DNA from: Rhodovulum imhoffii
GTDB taxonomy: Bacteria; Pseudomonadota; Alphaproteobacteria; Rhodobacterales; Rhodobacteraceae
Length of the DNA stretch: 64,000 nt
NCBI RefSeq assembly: GCF_003046545.1
Contig: NZ_QAAA01000005.1
Span: 62,001 to 126,000, forward strand
Reading direction: 5' to 3'
Both the position numbers and the translations under genes were made by a program. This document shows, piece after piece, positions 37,397 through 45,664 of the stretch. Below the pieces are notes generated by a model. It worked only from the letters and a program-made list of their open reading frames with translations. It searched no databases and was not told the DNA's origin. How positions within the stretch are numbered: position 1 is the first letter of the stretch; each line of letters starts with the position of its first letter.

Positions 37397-38488
37397 ATGA
37401 CCTACCGCATTGCTGATATTGCAGTTGCTCTTGGGGCTGAGGCACAGGGGGATCTGGCCTTGCGGGTGAAGGGGGCGGCGGAACCTGCACAGGCCGGACC
37501 GGAGCATCTGGCCCTCGCGATGGATCCGAAATTTGCCGAGGGATTGAAGGCCGGGCAGGCGCATGCCGCGCTCCTGTGGGGGGGGGCGGACTGGCGGGCG
37601 CTGGGCCTGAAGGCCGCGATTTTCGTGCCTCGCCCGCGTTTCGCGATGGCCGGACTGACGCGCCTGATGGATGTGGGGCCGCTGATCCCTCCCGGTGTTC
37701 ATTTCAGCGCGGTGATCGACCCCTCCGCCACGATCGGGGACGGCGCCGCGGTGGGGCCTTTCGCCATGATCGGCGCGGGGGCCGTTATCGGCCCGCGTGC
37801 ACGGATCGCCGCGCATGTTTGTATCGCCGAAGACGTGCGGATCGGAGCAGACGCGCTGCTGCTGCACGGGGTGAAGGTCGGGGCGCGGGTCGTGATCGGC
37901 GACCGGTTCATTGCCCAACCCGGTGCGGTGATCGGGGCGGACGGGTTTTCTTTTGTCACGCCTGAAAAATCCGCCGCGGAAAATGCGCGTGAAACCATGG
38001 GCGATACGGGGCAGGCGCCCCCGCAAAGCTGGGTGCGCATTCATTCTTTGGGAGCGGTTCGTATCGGCGACGATGTTGAGGTGGGCGCGAACACAACCAT
38101 TGACCGGGGGACGATCCGCGATACGGAAATCGGCAGCGGCAGCAAGCTGGATAATCTTGTTCAGGTCGGTCACAACGTGGTGATCGGGCGGGATTGCCTG
38201 CTGTGCGGCCAGTCCGGGGTGGCGGGCTCCGCGCGGCTGGGGAACCGCGTGGTCGTCGGCGGTGCGGCCTCTGTCGCGGACCATTTGAGCGTGGGCGATG
38301 ATGCGGTGATCGCGGGGAAATCCGGCGTTGCCTCGAATGTGCCGGCGGGGCGGGCGGTGATGGGCTACCCCGCCATGCCGATGGAGCGCAATGTCGAGGC
38401 CTACAAGGCGCTGCGGCGTCTGCCGCGTCTATTCGCCCAAGTTGCCGCCTTGCAAAAAGCGGTTTCAAAGCCCCAAAAGACGGACTAA
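37397..38488 (+). CDS. lpxD: UDP-3-O-acylglucosamine N-acyltransferase
   Basis: Adds the second 3-hydroxyacyl chain in lipid A synthesis, using acyl-ACP. A 363-residue protein with an N-terminal uridine-binding domain (to about 100), then the left-handed beta-helix of hexapeptide repeats (for example ATIGDGAAVGPFAMIGAGAV), and the catalytic histidine in LVQVGHNVVIG. In many Proteobacteria lpxD sits with bamA and rseP; here it is 25 kb from rseP and instead heads lpxD-acp-ketoacyl synthase. Confidence 0.95.
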   Translation: MTYRIADIAVALGAEAQGDLALRVKGAAEPAQAGPEHLALAMDPKFAEGLKAGQAHAALLWGGADWRALGLKAAIFVPRPRFAMAGLTRLMDVGPLIPPGVHFSAVIDPSATIGDGAAVGPFAMIGAGAVIGPRARIAAHVCIAEDVRIGADALLLHGVKVGARVVIGDRFIAQPGAVIGADGFSFVTPEKSAAENARETMGDTGQAPPQSWVRIHSLGAVRIGDDVEVGANTTIDRGTIRDTEIGSGSKLDNLVQVGHNVVIGRDCLLCGQSGVAGSARLGNRVVVGGAASVADHLSVGDDAVIAGKSGVASNVPAGRAVMGYPAMPMERNVEAYKALRRLPRLFAQVAALQKAVSKPQKTD

Positions 38489-38518
38489 ACGAGCGCAGTG
38501 AAAAGGCGGGAGGCTTCC

Positions 38519-38785
38519 ATGTCGGAGAGCGTGAAGGACAAGGTCATTCAAATCATCGCAGAGCAGGCCGTGCTGGAGGTTTCTGACGTGCAGATGGACA
38601 GCACGCTTGAGGATCTTGGAATCGACAGCCTCGGCCTGGTCGAATCCATCTTCGCGATCGAGGAAACTTTCGACATTCAGGTCCCGTTCAACGCCAATGA
38701 TCCCAGTGAGAGCGATTTCGACATATCTTCTGTCGCGTCGATCGTGGCGGCGGTCGAAGGTCTGGTGGCCGAACAGCAAACATGA
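38519..38785 (+). CDS. Acyl carrier protein (lipid A-associated)
   Basis: An 88-residue ACP with S37 in LGIDSLGL as the phosphopantetheine site. It differs from the housekeeping AcpP and has an extended acidic loop (NANDPSESDFD) after helix II. Position directly between lpxD and a ketoacyl synthase, with a four-base overlap into the latter, suggests a dedicated carrier for lipid A acyl chains, loosely comparable to rhizobial AcpXL. That role is inference. Start is MSESVKDK; seven codons upstream are also open. Confidence 0.82.
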   Translation: MSESVKDKVIQIIAEQAVLEVSDVQMDSTLEDLGIDSLGLVESIFAIEETFDIQVPFNANDPSESDFDISSVASIVAAVEGLVAEQQT

Positions 38786-39990
38786 AGCGTGTCGTTATCA
38801 CGGGGCAGGGCACCATAAACGCCCTCGGGCACGATGTCCCCTCCACGCTGGAGGCCATGCGCGAAGGACGCTGCGGGATCGCGGATCTGGATATACGGGA
38901 TGTAGAGCGTCTCTCCATCCGTATCGGCGGGCAGGTCCGCGGCTATTCGCCCGAGGCGCATTTCAACCGTCAGCAGATTGCCCTTTATGATCGGTTCACC
39001 CAGTTCACCTTGCTGGCGGCGCGGCAGGCGGTATCCCAGTCGGGGCTGGAGTTTTGCGGCGACCTGGCCGCGCGTTCCGGGGTGGTTCTTGGGACGTCGG
39101 GCGGCGGTATGAATACGCTCGATGAAAACTATCGCAGTGTTTACGAGGAGGGCAAAAACCGCGTTCATCCCTTCGTTGTGCCGAAGCTGATGAACAACGC
39201 CGCCGCCAGCCACGTTTCAATGGAGTTCAACCTCAAGGGGCCGAGCTTTACCGTCGCCACGGCCTGCGCGTCCTCCAACCACGCGATGGGGCAGGCTTTT
39301 GCGATGATCCGGTCGGGGCTGGCGCCCGCGATGGTGACCGGGGGGTCGGAATCGATGCTGTGTTTCGGTGGCGTCAAGGCATGGGAAGGTTTGCGGGTGA
39401 TGTCGAAAGACGGCTGCCGCCCGTTTAGTGCTAACCGCAACGGAATGGTGCAGGGCGAAGGGGCGGCGGTTTTCGTTTTCGAGGAGTACGAGCATGCCCG
39501 CGCCCGGGGGGCCGAAGTTCTGGCAGAGGTTGTCGGTTTCGCGATGAGTTCGGATGCTGCGGATATCGTCATGCCCTCCAAGCAGGGGGCGGCACGGGCA
39601 ATTGCCGGTGCGATCCGCGATGCGGGGCTGAACCCGCCGGATGTGGGGTATATCAACGCCCACGGCACCGGCACAGCGGCCAATGACAAGACCGAATGCG
39701 CCGCTGTTGCGGATGTGTTCGGGGCCCATGCGGACCGGCTGATGATCTCTTCCACCAAATCGATGCACGGTCACCTGATTGGGGGGACCGGGGCGGTGGA
39801 ACTGCTGGCTTGCGTGATGGCGCTCAGGGATGGAATCATTGCGCCGACGATCAACTACGATGAGCCGGACCCGGAATGCACGCTGGACGTGGTGCCCAAC
39901 GAGGCCCGTGAGGCGAAGGTGGAGGTCGTGCTGTCGAACGCTTTTGCATTCGGCGGGCTGAACGCAGTCCTGGCCCTGCGCAAGATATGA
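38782..39990 (+). CDS. Beta-ketoacyl-ACP synthase II-like (FabF family)
   Basis: A 402-residue condensing enzyme. The catalytic triad is C162 in TACASSNHA, the histidine in NAHGTGTAAND and the histidine in MHGHLIGGTGA. GGLNAVLAL closes the fold. It overlaps the ACP gene by four bases. A strong terminator follows, so lpxD-acp-fabF-like is a self-contained operon, probably elongating a special acyl chain for lipid A rather than general membrane lipids. Confidence 0.87.
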   Translation: MKRVVITGQGTINALGHDVPSTLEAMREGRCGIADLDIRDVERLSIRIGGQVRGYSPEAHFNRQQIALYDRFTQFTLLAARQAVSQSGLEFCGDLAARSGVVLGTSGGGMNTLDENYRSVYEEGKNRVHPFVVPKLMNNAAASHVSMEFNLKGPSFTVATACASSNHAMGQAFAMIRSGLAPAMVTGGSESMLCFGGVKAWEGLRVMSKDGCRPFSANRNGMVQGEGAAVFVFEEYEHARARGAEVLAEVVGFAMSSDAADIVMPSKQGAARAIAGAIRDAGLNPPDVGYINAHGTGTAANDKTECAAVADVFGAHADRLMISSTKSMHGHLIGGTGAVELLACVMALRDGIIAPTINYDEPDPECTLDVVPNEAREAKVEVVLSNAFAFGGLNAVLALRKI

Positions 39991-40016
39991 AAACGCCGCC
40001 CTGAGGGCGGCGTTTT
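39990..40016. terminator. Bidirectional terminator between the FabF-like and IalB-like genes
   Basis: AAAACGCCGCCC (39990-40001) and GGGCGGCGTTTT (40005-40016) form a 12-bp stem with a three-base loop. A-run and T-run flank it on both strands, so it can serve both convergent genes. Confidence 0.85.
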
Positions 40017-40023
40017 CAACCGG

Positions 40024-40635
40024 TCACTCGGTCGTTTCGGGCGCAGGGGGCTTCGGGGCCGTGGCGGCACTGGAAAGCGCCTCATACCCGGCGGTGAACC
40101 CTTTCAAGGATACGCCAAGCCCCACCTTCTGATCCGGCGCAGCCACGGGAACGATCACAAGTTTGGCCGCGCTGCCGCGCTTGAACGCATTGACATCTTC
40201 GGCAGTGAACCCGACGCGGGCGAAACAGCCCACCTGGCTGCACCATGAGAACGGGTAAACCTTGGCGGCCCCGCTGTCGACGCTCAGTCGGAGCTGCTCG
40301 GTCAGGAGAGTTTCCAGAGGGGTGATGATGGTGGCCCCGGCGGCTGCCTGGCCGTTGCTTCCATCGGGCAGGGGGAAGATGCTCATTTCCGCGACCGGGT
40401 TGCCTTCGTCATCGTTCAGCAACTGGTAAAGCTGGCAGGGATCGGGCTGATCCTCGGGGGCGCGGACGCATCGCAGCGCCCAGTCGCCGAAGGTCTCGCG
40501 GACATAGGTCTCTCCGACCTGCGCGTCTTCCGTGCCCATGGCCAGACCGCTATCGGTCTCGGTCGTATCCTGGGACAGTGCCGGGGTGGCCAGCAGCGCC
40601 GCGGCGCAGGTCAGTGTCTTGAAGAAATCACGCAT
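40024..40635 (-). CDS. Invasion-associated locus B (IalB) family protein
   Basis: A 203-residue periplasmic protein with signal peptide (MRDFFKTLTCAAALLATPALSQ). FGDWALRCVR and DPCQLYQLL are the IalB family signature, SWCSQVGCFARVGF carries the conserved cysteine pair, and GVSLKGFTAGYEAL ends the fold. In free-living alphaproteobacteria these proteins are common and have no clear role in invasion. The frame is open for 100 codons upstream, but only the chosen Met starts a signal peptide. Confidence 0.87.
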   Translation of the reverse strand: MRDFFKTLTCAAALLATPALSQDTTETDSGLAMGTEDAQVGETYVRETFGDWALRCVRAPEDQPDPCQLYQLLNDDEGNPVAEMSIFPLPDGSNGQAAAGATIITPLETLLTEQLRLSVDSGAAKVYPFSWCSQVGCFARVGFTAEDVNAFKRGSAAKLVIVPVAAPDQKVGLGVSLKGFTAGYEALSSAATAPKPPAPETTE

Positions 40636-40747
40636 GATGAAGTGTGGCCTCCTGAAGGATGGTAACAGGGCTGTATCATGCCGCCAGCCCGGTGTCAGGG
40701 CGAATTTGCCTGACAATAGGGTGAAAGACGGGCCGACCGGGGCACAT

Positions 40748-41557
40748 TTACACGGCCGGGTTGGCAATCCACCCTTCCAGCGGATCAGGCGAATCGCCCG
40801 CACCATAGCCTGCGTGCCGGTGCGTCCACGACCAGGCGGACTGGACGGCACAAAGCAAGGCATCGAGATGATCTCCGCCGGGGTCCTCGGCGAGATCAGG
40901 GTCGGCGGAAATGTGGAAGCCGAGTCTGGATGCAACTTCCGAGGATTTCAGGGACCGGAGGATTTCACAACGGGCCACGGCCTGTTCCGCGGTTTGCTTT
41001 TTCTTCGCGTCATTCTTGTAGCTTCGGCGGCCGATCAGGCTGCGGGCGAGGACCCCCGGATATGCTTCGATCGCAATGCGGTCCGGGTCCCCTTGACGGA
41101 TATGGGGGATCGTAACGTCTGCCTCCAGCAGACGCGGCGCGCCTTCGAAGAACATCAACCCGACGGGTGTTCCGTAGAGTTTTTGCGGACTTATCGCGCC
41201 CGTCGCGATATCCGTTTCGCGGCGATGTTCCCGGTCGCCCATGGGACGCGTCTTGCGCTACGCGTCCATAGCGTCGCGAAACCCCGCACGTCCCAGGGAG
41301 GCGGCATGCCGGACAAAGGCTTCCCAGTTTTCCGGCCAGCCGATCTCCCGGATGAATTTCCGGGATTGGCCAAAGGGAAAATCGAAGCCTGCGATCCAGG
41401 GGCCTTTTTGTTTCAGGGCGGTTTCGAAGCTTGGAAAATCAGGAAAGGTTTTGAGCTTGCCTGCCGTCAGCGTTTGGTTTTCGAGAATGCAATGCAGCCA
41501 TGTAATCGGCTTTGTCCTGCCGGGCCTGCTGGTAAAGTTTATACCATGAACTTCCAT
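40748..41557 (-). pseudogene. DUF429-family gene interrupted by an in-frame TAG
   Basis: One reading frame from 41557 to 40748 would give about 269 residues of a DUF429 protein (GPWIAGFDFPFG, then KLYGTPVGLMFFEGAPRL and IAIEAYPGVLARSLIG, DALLCAVQSAW). It is broken once, by TAG at 41260-41258, in DAMDA-stop-RKTRPMGDREHRR. Relatives have a tyrosine-like residue there, so a TAC or TAT to TAG change is the simplest cause. Flanking sequence on both sides is intact and in frame, so the inactivation is recent, or it is a sequencing error. Function of DUF429 is not known. Confidence 0.8.
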
Positions 41558-41870
41558 TCCGGGTTTCTGTCCGCGCTATTGCCCCGGCGTTCTCATTTCT
41601 TTTCTCGGGACCGGTTTTGATTATGTGCTCACGGGGGATTTTGGCCAAAAATACGCGCAATTGGCATTTCCCGATCACGCGCCTTTCCAAAAGAAAAAGG
41701 GCCAGACCCTGACCCTTTTACTTCTCCCTGTCGGACGGGCCGACTTATCTTGAAGGGAAGGTAGGCAGTTTGTTAACACCCGTCAACCGGTTTATACGGT
41801 GTTTTCGGGGCTGTGCGTGGGGGAAAGCCGGTGTATCCTTCGACCTAAACGTATTAAAAACGAGGGGCTC
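41558..41870. other. 313-bp intergenic region with candidate minus-strand sRNA
   Basis: Between the divergent DUF429 pseudogene and the HerA-like gene. It holds the promoter-like and terminator-like elements listed for 41690-41786 and must also hold the HerA-like promoter. Nothing recognisable in 41558-41689. Confidence 0.5.
41690..41751 (-). ncRNA. Candidate small RNA, about 62 nt
   Basis: On the minus strand TTGACG (41786-41781), a 17-bp spacer and TACCTT (41763-41758) form a promoter-like pair with a start near 41751. The transcript would contain hairpin GTCGG-CCCGT-CCGAC (41744-41730), then an 11-bp stem with one mismatch (41719-41695) ending in TTTTTCTTTT, a good intrinsic terminator. 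No gene on this strand explains the terminator. Confidence 0.4.
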
Positions 41871-43388
41871 ATGGAGCAGGGGATTTTCGTCGGCGGCGGC
41901 GGGTCGGAATACACTGTGCCGCAATATCTGCGTCTGGATTATGCCAACCGCCATGGGTTGATCGCCGGGGCAACGGGAACCGGAAAAACAGTGACGCTCC
42001 AGATTCTTGCGGAAAGCTTTTCTGCGGCGGGGGTGCCTGTGATCGTTGCCGATGTAAAGGGCGACCTGTCCGGCCTTGCCATGCCTGGTTCCGCACAGGC
42101 CAAGCTGCATCAGCCCTTTCAGGAGCGTGCGGCGCGCATCGGTTTCACGGATTACGCCTACCGCGAATTTCCCGTGACATTCTGGGATGTCTTCGGGCAA
42201 CAGGGGCACCCGGTACGCACCACCATCGCCGAGATGGGGCCTTTGCTTCTGGCGCGGATGCTCGAACTGACGGAGGTGCAGGAAGGGGTTTTGAACATCG
42301 CCTTCCATGTCGCGGATGAACAGGGGCTGCCGCTTCTCGACATGGATGACCTGCGGGCGCTGCTGGTTTGGCTGGGCGAGAACCGGTCTCTTGTCTCGCT
42401 GCAATACGGCAATGTTTCGACAAGTTCGATCGGGGCGATCCAGAGACAATTGCTGGTGCTTCAGAATCAGGGTGGGCTGAGCCTGTTCGGTGAGCCCGCG
42501 CTGGAATTGGGCGACCTGATGCTTTGCGATGCGGACGGGCGCGGCCGGATCAACATCCTGGCTGCGGACAAACTGATGCTTTCCCCGCGGCTTTACGCCA
42601 CCTGCCTGCTGTGGTTGCTGTCGGAGCTTTTCGAAGCTCTGCCCGAGGTCGGCGACCCGGACAAACCCCGGCTGGTGTTCTTTTTCGATGAAGCGCATCT
42701 TCTTTTCGAAGATTCCCCCGATGCGCTGGTCGAAAAGGTCGAACAGGTTGCGCGGCTGATCCGCTCCAAGGGGGTTGGGGTTTATTTCGTCACCCAGAAC
42801 CCGGCCGATGTCCCCGACGATGTGCTGGGGCAGTTGGGCAACCGGGTTCAGCATGCCCTGCGCGCTTTCACGGCACAAGACAGGCAGGCATTGCGGCTGG
42901 CGGCACAGACCTACCGGGACAACCCCCGCTTCGACATCGCGGATGCGATCAGTGAGGTCGGTGTGGGGGAGGCCGTAACCTCGTTTCTTGAGCGCAAAGG
43001 AGTGCCGGGCGTTGCGGAGCGCACGCTGATCCGCCCGCCGTCATCGCGCCTTGGGCCGATCACCCCGGCAGAACGTGCAACGGTGATGGCCGGTGGGCCG
43101 CTTGCCGGCAAATACGACACTGCCGTTGACCGAGACTCCGCCCATGAGATCCTGACCCGGCGTGCCGAGGAGGCCGCCCGCGCCGCCGCAGAGGCAGAAC
43201 GCCGCGAAGAAGCGCGGATCCTGGCCGAACGGCAGTTTTCCTCGGCCCGTCGCTACAGTGCGCGCGCGCCCCGCCAGGGCGAAGGCCTGACACAAGCGTT
43301 GAGCAAGGTCGTGATGAAAGAGCTCAAGGGCACGACCGGTCGACGGCTTGTCCGCGGGGTTCTGGGCAGCCTGTTCAAGGGGCGTTAA
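41871..43388 (+). CDS. HerA-like ATPase (DUF853 family)
   Basis: A 505-residue P-loop ATPase of the HerA/FtsK superfamily. GATGTGKT (about 34-41) is Walker A, LVFFFDEAHLLF is Walker B, and VYFVTQNPADVPDDVLGQLGNRVQHALRAF holds sensor and arginine-finger motifs. The C-terminal 90 residues are charged (RRAEEAARAAAEAERREEAR), probably coiled coil. Family members are widespread single genes of unknown role; it is not beside a NurA nuclease or SIR2 gene, so I do not call it a defence system. It converges with the CNNM gene with a four-base overlap. Confidence 0.85.
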   Translation: MEQGIFVGGGGSEYTVPQYLRLDYANRHGLIAGATGTGKTVTLQILAESFSAAGVPVIVADVKGDLSGLAMPGSAQAKLHQPFQERAARIGFTDYAYREFPVTFWDVFGQQGHPVRTTIAEMGPLLLARMLELTEVQEGVLNIAFHVADEQGLPLLDMDDLRALLVWLGENRSLVSLQYGNVSTSSIGAIQRQLLVLQNQGGLSLFGEPALELGDLMLCDADGRGRINILAADKLMLSPRLYATCLLWLLSELFEALPEVGDPDKPRLVFFFDEAHLLFEDSPDALVEKVEQVARLIRSKGVGVYFVTQNPADVPDDVLGQLGNRVQHALRAFTAQDRQALRLAAQTYRDNPRFDIADAISEVGVGEAVTSFLERKGVPGVAERTLIRPPSSRLGPITPAERATVMAGGPLAGKYDTAVDRDSAHEILTRRAEEAARAAAEAERREEARILAERQFSSARRYSARAPRQGEGLTQALSKVVMKELKGTTGRRLVRGVLGSLFKGR

Positions 43389-44689
43389 AGCGGGCCGATC
43401 TTCAGTTTCGTGACCCGGTTGGCCTGCCGTTGCAGCACCTCGAAGCGGAAACCGTGAAACGAAAAAACCTGCCCCGGCGTCGGGATCATCTGCGCCTCGT
43501 GAATGACGAGCCCTGCAATGGTGTTGGCCTCTTCGTCGGGCAGGTTCCAGTCGGTCGCGCGGTTGAGATCCCGGATCGTCATGGCCCCGTCGATCAGGTA
43601 GTGCCCGTCCTCGGTGCGCCGCAGCGGGCGTTCGGCATCGACGTCGAACTCGTCGGTGATCTCGCCGACGATTTCCTCCAGGATATCTTCCAGCGTGATC
43701 AGTCCACGCAGGGCACCGTATTCGTCCACCACCAGTGCGAAATGGGTGTGGCGGCGCAGAAACTCGCGCATCTGGTCATCGAGCGTCGTGGTGTCCGGCA
43801 CGAAATAGGGTTTTTTCGCCACGTCCAGTACGCGGAACCTTTTCAGGTTTCCGTTGGCCTCACCGTCCTGGTGCAAAAGCGCGTCGATCGCGCGCAACAG
43901 ATCCTTGGAGTGGACAACGCCGATGATGTTCTCCGGATCGCCCTTGAAGATCGGTAACCTCGTGTGGGGGCTGTGCAGGCACTGGGCAAAAATCGCCTCA
44001 GGGTCGTCATCGGCGTTGACCATTTCGATCTTGGAACGGTGGAGCATCACTTCTTCGACGGTACGCTCTGCCAGATCCAGCGCCCCAAGGATGCGGTCAC
44101 GGTCCTCTTTCATCACGACGCCCTCGGAATGCCCCAGTTGCAGGGCCCCGGCAATTTCATCGCGCACTGCCAGAACCTGCCCGTCCGGGTCTGTCTGAAC
44201 GCCGAACAGCGCGAGCAACCCGCGCACCAGAGCACGTACCGCCGCGACAATGGGAGAGAACACCATGATCACCAGCCGGATTGCCGGCGACACGCGCGAG
44301 GCGGCGGTTTCGGCATTGGTGATGGCGTAGGTCTTGGGCAGGACCTCGGCAAAGATCAGCACCAGCAAGGTCATCACCAGTGTCGCCAGCGCGACGCCCG
44401 ACTCCCCGAACATGCGCGTGAACAGCGAAGTTGCCAGAGATGTCGCCAGAATGTTCACCAGGTTGTTGCCAAGCAGGACCGAACCGATCAGCCGCTCGTT
44501 ATCTTCGGTGATCTTGAGCGCGCTGGCGGCCCCCCGGTCCCCCTTGTCGGCGCGGCTGCGCAGTTTCCCGCGCGAGGCCGCCGTCAGCGCGGTTTCAGAC
44601 CCGGAAAAGAAGGCAGACATCACCATAAGTCCGGCGATGGCGGCCGTGGTCAGCCAGAATGTGGCGTCAAGCACGGTAGAGCTGTCCAT
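43385..44689 (-). CDS. CNNM/CorC-family transporter (hemolysin-like, CBS domains)
   Basis: A 434-residue inner-membrane protein. The N-terminal DUF21 domain (to about 190) has four hydrophobic segments, beginning TTAAIAGLMVMSAFFSGSETAL. Two CBS domains follow (220-340), then the CorC_HlyC domain (350-430) with GAMTIRDLNRATDWNLPDEEANTIAGL. Members act in magnesium or cobalt efflux or resistance; the old name 'hemolysin' is misleading. It is followed on the same strand by nothing and preceded by xerD. Confidence 0.9.
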   Translation of the reverse strand: MDSSTVLDATFWLTTAAIAGLMVMSAFFSGSETALTAASRGKLRSRADKGDRGAASALKITEDNERLIGSVLLGNNLVNILATSLATSLFTRMFGESGVALATLVMTLLVLIFAEVLPKTYAITNAETAASRVSPAIRLVIMVFSPIVAAVRALVRGLLALFGVQTDPDGQVLAVRDEIAGALQLGHSEGVVMKEDRDRILGALDLAERTVEEVMLHRSKIEMVNADDDPEAIFAQCLHSPHTRLPIFKGDPENIIGVVHSKDLLRAIDALLHQDGEANGNLKRFRVLDVAKKPYFVPDTTTLDDQMREFLRRHTHFALVVDEYGALRGLITLEDILEEIVGEITDEFDVDAERPLRRTEDGHYLIDGAMTIRDLNRATDWNLPDEEANTIAGLVIHEAQMIPTPGQVFSFHGFRFEVLQRQANRVTKLKIGPL

Positions 44690-44743
44690 GATTTTCGTAT
44701 TCCTTGGGGTGTGGGCCTTTTATGGGGAGTCTGTGCGAACCGT

Positions 44744-45664
44744 TCAAGCATCGCGCGCAAGCGGATGTCGTTCAAGAACCAGTTGGCGCAGGTGTTCGTC
44801 CAGAACATGTGTGTAGATTTCGGTCGTGGAAATGTCCGAATGCCCCAGCAGGGTCTGGATGGCCCGCAGATCCGCGCCACCGGCAAGCATATGGGTGGCA
44901 AAAGCGTGGCGCAGTGTATGGGGGGACACTTTTGACGGGTCGATCCCCGCCCGGGCCGCCATTTCCTTGATCAGCAGGTAGAACCGGTTGCGGGTCAGGT
45001 GCCCGGACCGCCCGCGCGACGGAAACAGAAAACGGCTGGGCGGACGCCCTGCGAGACGGGCCTTTTCTTCTGCCGCGTCGCGTTCTGCCAACCACAACAG
45101 CAATGTCGTGCGTGCCGGCAGGGAAAGCGGAACCATGCGCTCGCGCCCGCCCTTGCCGCGGATGAGGATCATCTCCGGGTCGCCGCGTACCGTGGCGACG
45201 GGCAGTCCGACCAGTTCGCTGACCCGCATGCCGGTCGCGTAAAGCATTTGCAAAAGACACGAATTCCGCGTGGCATCCCTGTGAGGCAGGGCCGCAGCAT
45301 CCAGCAACCGGATGACTTCCTCCTGTGTCAGGGTCGTTGGGAGGGACTTGCGCCGCGTCGGCCCCCTGATCTGGAGCGCGGGATTGTCGTGACGCCAGTC
45401 TTCCTCATGGGTGAAACGATAAAGCTGGCGAATGGCCGAAAGCCGCCGTGCCCGCGTGGCTTCGGACAGTCCCTCGGCTTCGCAACCGACAAGAAAACTC
45501 TCGATATCCGCCTGGCTCGCCCCGGCCAGGGTTTTCTGCTGTTGGCCCAGCCAATGCGAAAACGCCTTCAGGTCGCGCCCATAGGCCAGCAGCGTGTTGC
45601 GCGCGGCGGAAAGTTCAGAGGCCTGCGCCTCTAGAAACGCATCGATCCAGCGGGTGTCGCTCAT
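44744..45664 (-). CDS. xerD: Tyrosine recombinase XerD
   Basis: A 306-residue site-specific recombinase that resolves chromosome dimers at dif with XerC. The N-terminal SAM-like DNA-binding domain spans to about 100. The catalytic set is complete: R147 (ATGMRVSEL), K171, H249 and R252 (HTLRHAF), H275 (LLGHSD) and Y284 (TEIYTH). Its start overlaps the stop of the secreted protein gene at 45661 by four bases. Confidence 0.93.
   Translation of the reverse strand: MSDTRWIDAFLEAQASELSAARNTLLAYGRDLKAFSHWLGQQQKTLAGASQADIESFLVGCEAEGLSEATRARRLSAIRQLYRFTHEEDWRHDNPALQIRGPTRRKSLPTTLTQEEVIRLLDAAALPHRDATRNSCLLQMLYATGMRVSELVGLPVATVRGDPEMILIRGKGGRERMVPLSLPARTTLLLWLAERDAAEEKARLAGRPPSRFLFPSRGRSGHLTRNRFYLLIKEMAARAGIDPSKVSPHTLRHAFATHMLAGGADLRAIQTLLGHSDISTTEIYTHVLDEHLRQLVLERHPLARDA

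Noticed and set aside
40693-40715. 7-bp inverted repeat TGTCAGG with CCTGACA after the DUF429 pseudogene
   Set aside because: Short stem and no T-run; too weak to call a terminator or operator.
41871-43388. HerA-like ATPase as an anti-phage system
   Set aside because: No nuclease, SIR2 or other defence partner beside it; this DUF853 type is a common standalone gene.
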